DNA of 40,780 nucleotides from Planobispora rosea (GTDB lineage: Bacteria; Actinomycetota; Actinomycetes; Streptosporangiales; Streptosporangiaceae), in NCBI RefSeq assembly GCF_014648175.1, contig NZ_BMQP01000057.1, positions 1 to 40,780 of the forward strand, read 5' to 3'. Shown piece after piece: positions 17,766 to 25,704 of the stretch (positions within the stretch are counted from its first letter, which is position 1; every line of letters starts with the position of its first letter). The notes beneath the pieces were generated by a model, which worked only from the letters and a program-made list of their open reading frames with translations, did not search any database and was not told where the DNA came from. The translations under genes and the position numbers were made by a program.

Positions 17766-20714
17766 TCACAGCTCGTCACGGGCCTGCCTGGTCCTGGCCT
17801 CCCAGAGGGAGACCCCGATGTCGGCCCAGATCCGGGCCGCCTGGTCCAGGCAGTCCCCGGCGCGCACCGTCTTGCCCTCCTCGGCGTAGCGGGTGCCGAG
17901 GTGGTGGAGGGTGAGCGCACGGCCGTACCGGTCGCCGACGGCCACGAAGATCTCCAACGCCCTGGCCAGCGCGCGGCGCGCGGCGTCCTTGTCGCCGCGC
18001 GCGCCGTACAGCGCGCCGAGGTCCACGAGCGTGAAGCCCTCCCCGACGTCGTCACCGCACTCGCGGAAGGCATCCAGGCTCCGGGCGAGCAGCGGTCCGG
18101 CGGCGTCCAGGTCCCCGATGGTCAGGTACAGCGTCCCGAGGTGCCGCACGACCAGCGCGCCGCCCATCCGGTCGCCGAGCTCGGTGAAGAGGTCCAGGCT
18201 CTGCCGGTAGCAGTCCAGCGCGGCGTCGTAGCGGCCCAGGTCGCCGTGGACCAGGCCCAGCGTGCGCAGGGCGCGGGCGGCGCCGCCCCGGTCGCCCAGC
18301 TCGGTGAAGACCGCCAGCGTACGGCGCAGCGTGCGCAGGGCGGTGCCGAGCCTGCCGGTCCTGGCATGGGCGAGGGCCGCCGTGGCGCGGGCGTGCGCGG
18401 CACAGCCCGGGGAGCCGAGCTCGGTGAAGATCCCGGCGGCGCCCTCGGCGCACTGCACGGCGTCCGGGTAGCGGTCGAGGTCCAGGTGGTGCTCGCCGAG
18501 CGAGCGCAGCAGGTGCGCCTCCCCCAGCCGGTTCCCGGCCCGGCGCACGACGTCCAGCGCCCTGCGGGTGACGTCCAGCCACACGTCGGCGTGCCAGCGG
18601 CCCCCCAGGAACCGGCCGGCGCAGCAGCACAGCTCCCACGCCAGCTCGTCCAGGCCGCGCGCGCACAGCTGGTCGCAGACCGCCACCAGCGTCTGCCGTT
18701 CCGACTCGAACCAGGCCATCGGATCGGCCATCAGCCGCCGCAGCTCTTCCTCCGGGAGCGGCACCCGCGGCGTCGAGCCCCACCCGAGGGCCGTCCCCCC
18801 GGGCAACCGGGCCTGCGCCTGCTCTGCCATGAACAGGAACCGGCCGAACACCCTGCGCAGCGCCGCGTCCAGCGACCCGGCCGACTCCTCCGCCGCGGCC
18901 CGGTCCCGCGCGTACAGCCGCAGCAGGTCGTGGATGCGGTAGCGGACGGCGCCGGAATCCCCGTCCACGTGCGCGACGTCGATCAGACGGGCCTCCACCA
19001 GGGCCTCCATCAGCTCCTCGGCGCGCTCGTCGGGCACACCGAGGAGCGGCCCGGCCACCCAGCCGGCGAACGTGGGCGCCTCCAGCACGCCGAGCAGCCG
19101 GAACAGCCGCGCCGCATGCTCGTCGATGCCCTCGTAGCTGAGCGCGACGCTGGCCCGCACCCCCATGTCGCCCGCGTGCAGGGTGTCCAGCCGGTGGCGT
19201 TCGTCGGCCAGCAGGTCCACCAGGCGCGACAACCGCCAGTGGGGACGGCCGCGCAGTCTCGCCCCCGCCACCCTGATCGCGAGCGGCAGCCGCCCGCAGA
19301 GCCGCACGATCCTGCGGGCGTCCGGCCCGGCCCCGGCCCGGTCCGGCCCGACGGTCCGGACGAGCAGCTCGACGGCCTCGTCCTCGGTCAGCACGTCCAG
19401 GTCGAAGGAGTGGGCGTTCTCCAGCCCGCCGAACCTGCGGCGGCCGGTCACGATCACCGCGCAGCCGTGCCCGCCCGGCAGCAGCGGCCGGATCTGCGCC
19501 TCACTCCCGGCGTTGTCCAGCACGAGCAGGACCCGGCGGTCGGCCATGTGCGCGCGGTAGAGGGCGCTGCGCTCGGACAGGTCGGCGGTGTCGCCGCCGT
19601 CCTCCACCCCCAGCCGGTGCAGCAACCGGGCCAGGACGACCGAGGCGTCCACGGGTCTCCTGTCCAGCCCGCGCAGGTCGACGAAGAACTGGCCGTCCGG
19701 GAACCGCTCCTGGATCCGGTGCGCGACGTGCACGGCCACCGCCGTCTTCCCGGTGCCGGCCCGGCCCGACACCGCGGCCACCGCCGGCACCGGGCCCGGC
19801 GCCGACAGCAGGCCGGCCATCTGCTCGACGACCGCGGCCCGGCCGGTGAACCCGGCGATGTCCGGAGGCAGCTCCCTGGGCCGCCGCGGACGGGCCTCCC
19901 GCAACCGCGGCGGCGCGGTTGCGGCCTCCGGCATGTCCAGCCGGGGCGCCGACAGGAGGATGTCGCGGTGCAGGTCCTGCAGCGGGCGCCGGGGTTCCAC
20001 GCCCAGCTCGGCGACGATCAGCCGGTGTCCGTCCCGATACGTCTCCAGCGCCTCCGCCTGCCGTTCCGACCGGTAGAGGGCGAGCATGAGCTGGCCGCGC
20101 AGCCGTTCGTTGAAGGGGTGTCTGGCGACCCAGTCCTGCAGCTCGGGCACGACGTCGCGGTGGCGGCCCAGGGCCAGCGCCGCCTCCATCCGCTCCTCCA
20201 CGGCCAGCAGCCGCAGCTCCTCCAGCGCGGCGGCGGCCGACCGCACGGCGGGCACGTCGACGTCGCTGAACGCCGGGCCGCGCCAGAGCGCGAGCGATTC
20301 CTCCAGGAGGTCGGCGGCGGCCGCCCGCGCCGCCTCGGTGCCGGCCTCGGCGAGCAACGCCCGCGCGCGGCCGACGCCGTCCTCGAACCTGGCGAAGTCG
20401 AGCGCGTCCCGTTCGACCTGCAGCAGGTAACCGCCCGGCCTGGTGACCAGCACCGGCCGGTTCCCGCCCCCCTGCGCCTCTGCGCCGTTCAGCAGGGTGC
20501 GCAACCGCCAGACGCGGGTCTGGACCTGTCCGAGCGCCGTTTCCGGGGGGTCCTCCCACAACGCGTCGATGAGCTCCCGCACGGGGACCACGCAGCCGGT
20601 GTTGAGCAGCAGGACCGCCACGAGCGCACGCTGGGTGCTTCCCCCTGGGGACCGGGCCCGCCCCTCGACGATGATCTCCAGAGGGCCGAGCACACCAAAC
20701 GCTATGGGACTCAC
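17766..20714 (-). CDS. SARP-family activator with NB-ARC ATPase and TPR domains (AfsR-like)
   Basis: The protein has 982 residues from GTG at 20714. No good Shine-Dalgarno is visible, so leaderless translation is possible. The N-terminus FGVLGPLEI followed by an OmpR-like winged helix (QVQTRVWRLRTLL) and a BTAD domain (about 95-245, with FNERLRGQLMLALYRSERQAEAL) defines a SARP. A P-loop GRAGTGKTAV lies near residue 315, with LLVLDNAG as Walker B, in an NB-ARC/STAND ATPase. Tetratricopeptide repeats fill about 690-960. AfsR-type SARPs activate biosynthetic operons by binding direct repeats near -35. Divergent from sbnA, it is the likely cluster activator. The promoter region holds several palindromes. 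Confidence 0.95.
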   Translation of the reverse strand: MSPIAFGVLGPLEIIVEGRARSPGGSTQRALVAVLLLNTGCVVPVRELIDALWEDPPETALGQVQTRVWRLRTLLNGAEAQGGGNRPVLVTRPGGYLLQVERDALDFARFEDGVGRARALLAEAGTEAARAAAADLLEESLALWRGPAFSDVDVPAVRSAAAALEELRLLAVEERMEAALALGRHRDVVPELQDWVARHPFNERLRGQLMLALYRSERQAEALETYRDGHRLIVAELGVEPRRPLQDLHRDILLSAPRLDMPEAATAPPRLREARPRRPRELPPDIAGFTGRAAVVEQMAGLLSAPGPVPAVAAVSGRAGTGKTAVAVHVAHRIQERFPDGQFFVDLRGLDRRPVDASVVLARLLHRLGVEDGGDTADLSERSALYRAHMADRRVLLVLDNAGSEAQIRPLLPGGHGCAVIVTGRRRFGGLENAHSFDLDVLTEDEAVELLVRTVGPDRAGAGPDARRIVRLCGRLPLAIRVAGARLRGRPHWRLSRLVDLLADERHRLDTLHAGDMGVRASVALSYEGIDEHAARLFRLLGVLEAPTFAGWVAGPLLGVPDERAEELMEALVEARLIDVAHVDGDSGAVRYRIHDLLRLYARDRAAAEESAGSLDAALRRVFGRFLFMAEQAQARLPGGTALGWGSTPRVPLPEEELRRLMADPMAWFESERQTLVAVCDQLCARGLDELAWELCCCAGRFLGGRWHADVWLDVTRRALDVVRRAGNRLGEAHLLRSLGEHHLDLDRYPDAVQCAEGAAGIFTELGSPGCAAHARATAALAHARTGRLGTALRTLRRTLAVFTELGDRGGAARALRTLGLVHGDLGRYDAALDCYRQSLDLFTELGDRMGGALVVRHLGTLYLTIGDLDAAGPLLARSLDAFRECGDDVGEGFTLVDLGALYGARGDKDAARRALARALEIFVAVGDRYGRALTLHHLGTRYAEEGKTVRAGDCLDQAARIWADIGVSLWEARTRQARDEL

Positions 20715-20739
20715 GTGATCAATTACTCACGAAACGTGA
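20711..20739. promoter_or_regulatory. Two short palindromes overlapping the SARP start
   Basis: TCACGTGA (20711-20718) overlaps the GTG start of the SARP gene. TCACGAAACGTGA (20727-20739) is a 5-bp inverted repeat with a 3-bp centre. Both share a TCACG half site 16 bases apart, so a dimeric repressor or autoregulation could act here. This is inferred from symmetry alone. Confidence 0.4.
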
Positions 20740-20761
20740 CACTCTGGGAAGACCCAGAGTG
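20740..20761. promoter_or_regulatory. Perfect 9-bp hairpin in the SARP/sbnA divergent region
   Basis: CACTCTGGG and CCCAGAGTG flank an AAGA loop, giving a perfect 9-bp stem. It lies 25 bases upstream of the SARP start and about 180 bases before sbnA. It could be an operator, or a structured 5' leader if transcripts start outside it. No U-tract follows, so it is not a typical terminator. Confidence 0.6.
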
Positions 20762-20819
20762 GACATGCCCACCAAGGGTCGCCCGGCATTAATCGACAAG
20801 CCACCTCCCCGGCCCCTGC

Positions 20820-20835
20820 TGGCGACAACTCGCCA
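20820..20835. promoter_or_regulatory. 16-bp palindrome in the SARP/sbnA divergent promoter (second copy)
   Basis: TGGCGACAACTCGCCA differs at one central base from the element at 15131-15146; flanking bases are also similar (G[TC] before, [GA]CG after). It ends 109 bases before the sbnA start, almost the same distance as the first copy from the MFS start (108). Confidence 0.6.
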
Positions 20836-20944
20836 ACGCTCTTCCCGAGCTCCTTTCCCGCCCCGATCCTGCAGGTGGGCCCGGGACGAAAGGGGCGCGA
20901 CGACACCCCGACCCGGCTGGAGGAGCAGGGGTGAGGTGCCGCGC

Positions 20945-21973
20945 ATGACGACCGCGCAGGAGGTGCTCCGCTCGGCGATCCCCGGCACCCCCGTCGTCGC
21001 CGCGGAGGTCTCCGTCCGCGGGCGCACGCACGAGGTGCTGCTGAAGCTCGAGAGCGGCAACCCGACGGGCTCCATCAAGGACCGTACGGCCGCCGGCCTG
21101 CTGATGGCGCTCGACGCGGAACGACCGCTGCGGCCCGGCACGGTCGTGGTCGAGTCCACCTCCGGCAACCTCGGCCTCGGCCTTGCCCGGCTCCTGCACC
21201 ACCTCGACTGCCGGTTCGTCGCCGTCATCGACCCCAACACGCCGCGCGCCACCCGGCAGACGCTGGTGGCCGCGGGGGGCGAACTGCACGAGGTCACCGA
21301 ACCCGACGGCCGCGGCGGCTACCTGCTGACCCGCCTGCGCGAGGTCCGCCGGATCCTCGGCCGCAACCCCGGCTACCGGTGGACCGACCAGTACCACAAC
21401 CCCGCCAACCCGCGGATCCACCGTGACACCACCGGCCCGGAGATAGCCGCGCACGGCGGCCGTGATCTCGACGCCGTCTACATCGCCGTCTCCACCGGCG
21501 GCACCCTGGCCGGGGTCGCCGGGCACCTGCACGCCCTCGACCGGGGCATCGCCGTCGTCGCCGTCGACGCCGCCGGCTCCCTCGCCACCGGCGGCTCCAC
21601 CGGCCCCCGGCTGATCAGCGGCATCGGGGCCAGCCGTCCCTCGGTCTTCCTCACCTCCGGCAGCTACGACCGCGCCCACCGCGTCCCCGACGCCGAGGCC
21701 GTGGCCGCCTGCCGGATGTTCCGCGCCGACACCGGCGTGGCGCTCGGCGGCTCCAGCGGCAGCGTCGTCGCCGCCTGCCTGCGCGACCTGGCCTCCCCGC
21801 GTCCGCCGCGCCGCCCCCTGTGCCTGTGCGCCGACTCCGGCCTCGCCTACGCCGACACCCTGTACGACCCCCGCTGGATCACCGCCCACGCCCTGGCCGC
21901 CCCCGTCGCCGAGGCCGAGGCCCGCCTCCGCGCCGACGGCATCCGCTTCCGTCTGGAAGGCGCCTACCCATGA
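20945..21973 (+). CDS. sbnA: SbnA-like PLP-dependent synthase of the L-2,3-diaminopropionate pathway
   Basis: The protein has 342 residues from ATG at 20945 with GAGG eight bases upstream; the open frame reaches back to 20759 without a ribosome site. It is a fold-type II PLP enzyme of the cysteine synthase family: LKLESGNPTGSIKDR contains the Schiff-base Lys, STSGNLG grips substrate, STGGTLAG binds the PLP phosphate and GGSSGS follows. In the family, SbnA joins O-phosphoserine and glutamate to give N-(1-amino-1-carboxyl-2-ethyl)glutamate. Assignment rests on the partner gene 37 bases downstream, an ornithine-cyclodeaminase-like SbnB. A plain cysteine synthase is the alternative but would not pair with SbnB. 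It supplies L-Dap to the NRPS. Confidence 0.9.
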   Translation: MTTAQEVLRSAIPGTPVVAAEVSVRGRTHEVLLKLESGNPTGSIKDRTAAGLLMALDAERPLRPGTVVVESTSGNLGLGLARLLHHLDCRFVAVIDPNTPRATRQTLVAAGGELHEVTEPDGRGGYLLTRLREVRRILGRNPGYRWTDQYHNPANPRIHRDTTGPEIAAHGGRDLDAVYIAVSTGGTLAGVAGHLHALDRGIAVVAVDAAGSLATGGSTGPRLISGIGASRPSVFLTSGSYDRAHRVPDAEAVAACRMFRADTGVALGGSSGSVVAACLRDLASPRPPRRPLCLCADSGLAYADTLYDPRWITAHALAAPVAEAEARLRADGIRFRLEGAYP

Positions 21974-22010
21974 CCGCTTCACACCCCGACCGCCCGGAGG
22001 TGGCCCGGAC

Positions 22011-23054
22011 GTGAATCTGTTCACCGAATACCCCGACTCCGAACTGCGGTATCTGCCGCGGGCGGCGGTGATCGAGTGCTGCGCCGAAGTCGATCTGCTG
22101 GAGGTCGTCGAGGACGCGCTCATGCGGCACGGGACCGGCCAGGCGATTCTGCCCGAGGAGGCGTACCTGGGCTGGCGGACCGCCTCCGGAGCGGCTGCGC
22201 GCGCGCTCGCGATGCCGGGCGGGCTGAGGGACGGCGACCGGCTCGTCCTCGGGCTGAAGACGATCAACGGCAGCCTGGGCAATCCCGCGCTCGGGCTGGC
22301 CAGGTCGCAGGGCCTGCTGATGATGTTCGACCCCGACGTCGCCTGGCCCCGCACAGTCATGGAGTCGGCATACCTGAGCGCCATGCGCACGGCCGCCGTC
22401 ACCGCCGTGACCGCGCGGCTGCTCGGCCGTCCCGGGATGAGCCGCGCGGCCGTCCTCGGCTGCGGCACCCTCGCCAAGGCCCACCTGGCGCTGCTCCCGG
22501 TCTCCGAGGTCTGTCTCTACGACCTGGACCGGGCGCGGGCGCTGGCCCTGGCGGAGGCCGTACGGGACGAGCTGGACGTGACCGTGGCCGGCGACGCGGA
22601 GTCGTGCGTGCGCGGCCGGGACCTCGTGATCACCGTGACGACGGTCACCGAGGGGTACCTGCCCTACGAGTGGCTGAGCCCGGGGGCGCTCGTCGCGCAC
22701 GTGTCACTCGACGACGTCCTGCCCGGCGTCGTGCGTGACGCGGCCCTGGTCGTCGTCGACGACTGGGACCTGGTCCGCCAGGACCACCGGCGGCTGCTCG
22801 GCCGCCTCTACCGGACCGGAGAGCTGCTCGGGCCCGACGGCGGCGCGTGCCCCGGCGTCACCCCGGATCCGCGGGCCCGGCCGGTCGACACGACCCTGGC
22901 CCGCGTCCTCACCGGCGCCCACCCCGGCCGCGCGGACCCCGGCGACGTGATCCTCAGCAACCCGTTCGGCATGTCCGTCCTCGACATCGCCCTCGGTCAG
23001 GCCGTGGAGGCCGTGGCCGCCCGGCGCGGCGCCGGATTCCTCCTCCCCAGGTGA
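22011..23054 (+). CDS. sbnB: SbnB-like NAD-dependent dehydrogenase of the L-2,3-diaminopropionate pathway
   Basis: The protein has 347 residues from GTG at 22011, with GGAGG ten bases upstream. It belongs to the ornithine cyclodeaminase/mu-crystallin family. Visible features are an N-terminal substrate domain with LGLKTINGSLGNP, the segment ESAYLSAMRTAAVTAVTARLL, the Rossmann start AAVLGCGTLAKAHL and the acidic turn LYDLDRARA. SbnB oxidatively splits the SbnA product into L-2,3-diaminopropionate and 2-oxoglutarate using NAD+. The long C-terminal part (LGRLYRTGELL onward) fits SbnB rather than a short cyclodeaminase. It is co-transcribed with sbnA. An ATG overlapping the sbnA stop at 21970 opens only a 14-codon frame and is not its start. 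Confidence 0.92.
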   Translation: MNLFTEYPDSELRYLPRAAVIECCAEVDLLEVVEDALMRHGTGQAILPEEAYLGWRTASGAAARALAMPGGLRDGDRLVLGLKTINGSLGNPALGLARSQGLLMMFDPDVAWPRTVMESAYLSAMRTAAVTAVTARLLGRPGMSRAAVLGCGTLAKAHLALLPVSEVCLYDLDRARALALAEAVRDELDVTVAGDAESCVRGRDLVITVTTVTEGYLPYEWLSPGALVAHVSLDDVLPGVVRDAALVVVDDWDLVRQDHRRLLGRLYRTGELLGPDGGACPGVTPDPRARPVDTTLARVLTGAHPGRADPGDVILSNPFGMSVLDIALGQAVEAVAARRGAGFLLPR

Positions 23055-23060
23055 CCCGGC

Positions 23061-23100
23061 CGCACCCCCGCACCCCCGCACCCCCGCACCCCCGCACCCC
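23061..23100. repeat. 8-bp tandem repeat, five exact copies
   Basis: CGCACCCC is repeated five times without error between the sbnB stop and the rhomboid ribosome binding site. It is a C-rich simple repeat that could change length by slippage. It has no internal symmetry, so it is neither a terminator nor a CRISPR array. Confidence 0.98.
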
Positions 23101-23115
23101 CGACAGGAGACCCAG

Positions 23116-23817
23116 ATGAGCAACGACCAGCTGACCCCGGGGACGACCGCCCCGCAGGCGGCGCCGCCCGGCGCCCGGCGTCCCGTGATGACGGCGCTCA
23201 TCGCCGTCAACGTGCTGGTCGCGATCGCGGCCAGCGTCATGATCACCATCGCCGACGGCTTCGACCCCGGCCTGATCCTGCTGGACGGCGTCAGCCCGCT
23301 GCACGAACGGGGGGAGATGAGCGGCAAGGCCGTCGACGGCGGTGAGTACTGGCGGCTGTTCACCACCCTGTTCCTGCACTACGGCCTCCTGCACCTGCTC
23401 GCCAACATGGTCCTGCTCTGGCTCGCCGCCCGCCGCCTCGAACCGGCGCTCGGCTCGGTCCCCCTCCTGGTCACGTACGTGCTGTCCGGTTTCGGCGCGA
23501 GCCTGGCCGTGTACTACACCGCCCACGACTCCCTGACCGCCGGTGCCTCCGGCGCCGTCTTCGGTCTCTTCTCGGCCCTCCTGGTGGCCGGCCTCAAGCA
23601 GCGCCTCGACCTGTGGCTTCCCGCGGTCCTTCTGGCCTTCGGCGTCGTCACCACCTTCCTCCTCCCCGGCATGTCCGTGGCGGCCCATGCCGGCGGCCTC
23701 CTGGTCGGAGCCGTGGCGGCCCTCGCCTACACCTACGCGGCGAGCCTGCGCACCGTGATCCTCACCGCGACGGCGGTCATCCTGGTGGTCCTCACCGTCG
23801 CCGCCCGGTTCCTCTGA
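23116..23817 (+). CDS. Rhomboid-family intramembrane serine protease
   Basis: The protein has 233 residues from ATG at 23116, with AGGAG six bases upstream. After a Pro-rich cytoplasmic N-terminus of about 24 residues come about six hydrophobic helices. The catalytic Ser is in TAGASGAVFGL near residue 145 (GxSG) and the catalytic His is in SVAAHAGGLLVG near 192. HLLANMVLLW carries the conserved His/Asn of helix 2. Rhomboids cleave membrane proteins within the bilayer; substrates cannot be predicted. It lies 61 bases downstream of sbnB, behind the 8-bp repeat, so it may be read through from sbnAB, but its function gives no link to the cluster. Confidence 0.95.
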   Translation: MSNDQLTPGTTAPQAAPPGARRPVMTALIAVNVLVAIAASVMITIADGFDPGLILLDGVSPLHERGEMSGKAVDGGEYWRLFTTLFLHYGLLHLLANMVLLWLAARRLEPALGSVPLLVTYVLSGFGASLAVYYTAHDSLTAGASGAVFGLFSALLVAGLKQRLDLWLPAVLLAFGVVTTFLLPGMSVAAHAGGLLVGAVAALAYTYAASLRTVILTATAVILVVLTVAARFL

Positions 23818-23839
23818 CGGAACGGCGACGGAACCGAGG

Positions 23840-23855
23840 TCCGGGCGGCCCCGGA
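23840..23855. terminator. Hairpin between convergent rhomboid and acyl-CoA dehydrogenase genes
   Basis: TCCGGG and CCCGGA pair around a CGGC loop, followed by AAATCATGATC. It lies 22 bases after the rhomboid stop and 14 bases after the dehydrogenase stop on the other strand, so it could end both transcripts. The stem is short and there is no strong U-tract. Confidence 0.45.
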
Positions 23856-23869
23856 AATCATGATCGGAA

Positions 23870-25621
23870 TCAGAGGGTGAGGGCTCCCGCCAGGAGGTCG
23901 CCGAAGCGGGTCAGGTCCTCGGCCGGGCGGTCGATGCCCCGCAGCGGGCCGTGGTCGGCCAGGTGGGCGTCGGCGTACAGGCGGGCGAGCAGGGCCTTGC
24001 GGTCGGTGCCCAGCTCGCGCTGCTCCCAGCCGGCCTGCTCCAGCAGCAGGGCGGCGGCGTAGACGTCGCACATGAACTGGGCCAGCGGGAACAGCCGGGC
24101 CTCGGCCACGGCCGCGTCCAGACCCGAGCAGACGGTGATCGCCTTGCGCAGGTCCTCGATCCGCAGCCGCACGAGGTTGGCGGTGGCCTCGGACCCGGGG
24201 GGCGCCTGCCGTACGGCCTCGGCCAGCCGCTCCAGGAACGGCTCGTGGGCGTTCTCGCGCACCATCGCCCGCCGCACGTCCAGGCACAGGATGTTGTCGC
24301 CGCCCTCCCAGATCGGGTTGACCTGGGCGTCGCGCAGGATGCGGGCGACCGGCCACTGCTCGATGTAGCCGTTGCCGCCGTGGATCTCGATCGCGTCGCT
24401 GGCCGCGGTGACGCCGAGGCGGGCGGCGCGGAGCTTGACCAGGGCGGGGGCCAGGCGCAGGCTGGGGTCGAGGGTGGCGTCGAAGACCATGGCCTGGGCG
24501 GCCTCGACCTCGACGATCATCTCGGCCAGTTTGCGGCGCATGAGCGGCTGGTCGATGAGAGCCGCGCCGAAGGCCTCGCGGCTGCGGGCGTAGCAGATCG
24601 ACTCGACCAGCGCGCGGCGGGCGCAGCCCAGGCCCATCATGGCGATGGCCAGGCGGGCGCCGTTGGTGAGCGTCATCATCCGGCCCAGGCCCTTGCCGTC
24701 GCCGGTGCCTCTCGGGTCCGGGGCGAGCAGGAACGCCTCGGCGTCGGCGAACTCGACCTCCGCCGAGGCGACGGAGCGGGTGCCGAGCTTGTCCTTGAGC
24801 CTGCGGATCCGGATGCCGTTGTGACCGCCGTCGCGGCGCTCGCGCAGCACCAGGAAGGGCGAGACCCCGCGCACCCCGTCCGGGGCGCCCTCGGGCTTGG
24901 CGAGAACGACGAAGGCCGAGCCGCCTGCGTTGGAAGCGAACCACTTCAGCCCGTTCAGCCGCCAGGCGTCGCCGTCGGGGGCGGCGGTGGTCTCCAGCGC
25001 GCCGAGGTCGGAGCCGCCGGAGCGCTCGGTGAACATCTGCGCGGCCTCGCCGGAGAACATGCCGCCGGCGAAGATCTCCCGGACCCGCTCCCTGACGTCT
25101 TCGGGGGCGAACGCCTCGGCCATCAGCACGACCATGTCGCCGCCGGTGCCGAGCGCGCAGCCCATGCCGATGTCGGCCTGGTAGAGCAGGTAGTGCCAGG
25201 CCGCGGTCATGACCGCCGGGTCGGCTCCGGCCGCCTCGGCCTCCGCGCGGAACTCCGGCCGGGTGAAGCTCCGCGCGACCAGCTCGCTCCGGGCCGCCTC
25301 GAAGGACGGCGGCATGACGATCCGGCTGACGTCGCGGCCCCACCGGTCGTAGCGCTCCAGGCGGGGCGGGTTACGGTCGGTCTCCTCGGCGTACTCCGAG
25401 ATCGGCCCGGCCATCAGCGCACCGGCCCGCTCCAGGTGGGGGGCGGCCCACTCCAGGGCCGCGGCGCCGAGATGGCGGCGCATCAGGAAGCGCAGGGTGG
25501 GATCGGAGTCGTACCAGTTCAGCCCGGCGGCGCCCGGATAGCGCTCGGTCGCGTAGCGCCGGGACTTGTCGGGGGTGCCGAAGGGCAGCCGGTCCACCGG
25601 CTCGACGAGGTAGGAAGCCAT
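23870..25621 (-). CDS. Acyl-CoA dehydrogenase, AidB-like subgroup
   Basis: The protein has 583 residues from ATG at 25621. This is longer than a standard 380-400 residue acyl-CoA dehydrogenase because of N- and C-terminal extensions. Core features: MFTERSGGSDLGALET and LNGLKWFASN in the beta domain, YARSREAFG, and IHGGNGYIEQWPVARILRDA followed by PIWEGGDNILCLDV. The last segment is typical of AidB/ACAD11-like proteins rather than short-chain dehydrogenases. FAD-dependent alpha,beta-dehydrogenation of an acyl-CoA is the expected reaction; the substrate is not predictable. It is divergent from a PaaX-type regulator 83 bases away, which suggests control by an acyl-CoA signal. No Shine-Dalgarno is evident, so the message may be leaderless. 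Confidence 0.94.
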   Translation of the reverse strand: MASYLVEPVDRLPFGTPDKSRRYATERYPGAAGLNWYDSDPTLRFLMRRHLGAAALEWAAPHLERAGALMAGPISEYAEETDRNPPRLERYDRWGRDVSRIVMPPSFEAARSELVARSFTRPEFRAEAEAAGADPAVMTAAWHYLLYQADIGMGCALGTGGDMVVLMAEAFAPEDVRERVREIFAGGMFSGEAAQMFTERSGGSDLGALETTAAPDGDAWRLNGLKWFASNAGGSAFVVLAKPEGAPDGVRGVSPFLVLRERRDGGHNGIRIRRLKDKLGTRSVASAEVEFADAEAFLLAPDPRGTGDGKGLGRMMTLTNGARLAIAMMGLGCARRALVESICYARSREAFGAALIDQPLMRRKLAEMIVEVEAAQAMVFDATLDPSLRLAPALVKLRAARLGVTAASDAIEIHGGNGYIEQWPVARILRDAQVNPIWEGGDNILCLDVRRAMVRENAHEPFLERLAEAVRQAPPGSEATANLVRLRIEDLRKAITVCSGLDAAVAEARLFPLAQFMCDVYAAALLLEQAGWEQRELGTDRKALLARLYADAHLADHGPLRGIDRPAEDLTRFGDLLAGALTL

Positions 25622-25622
25622 A

Positions 25623-25671
25623 CCCGGATATTACGTTTTCCCAACATGCGATAGGAAGATGTAATGCCGGG
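25623..25671. promoter_or_regulatory. Imperfect inverted repeat between the dehydrogenase and PaaX genes
   Basis: CCCGGATATTAC (25623-25634) and GTAATGCCGGG (25661-25671) form imperfect arms 26 bases apart in the 83-bp divergent promoter region. A PaaX-type regulator could bind here. The match has a one-base offset, so support is weak. Confidence 0.3.
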
Positions 25672-25704
25672 CTCCACCGGAGACGCCCTAAGCTCTGGAC
25701 GCCG

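Noticed and set aside
21970..22014. 14-codon open frame overlapping the sbnA stop
   Set aside because: The ATGA overlap is tempting, but it is out of frame with sbnB and has no recognisable peptide; sbnB has its own GGAGG and GTG.
23061..23100. CRISPR array or rho-independent terminator
   Set aside because: 8-bp head-to-tail units with no spacers, no symmetry and no stem.
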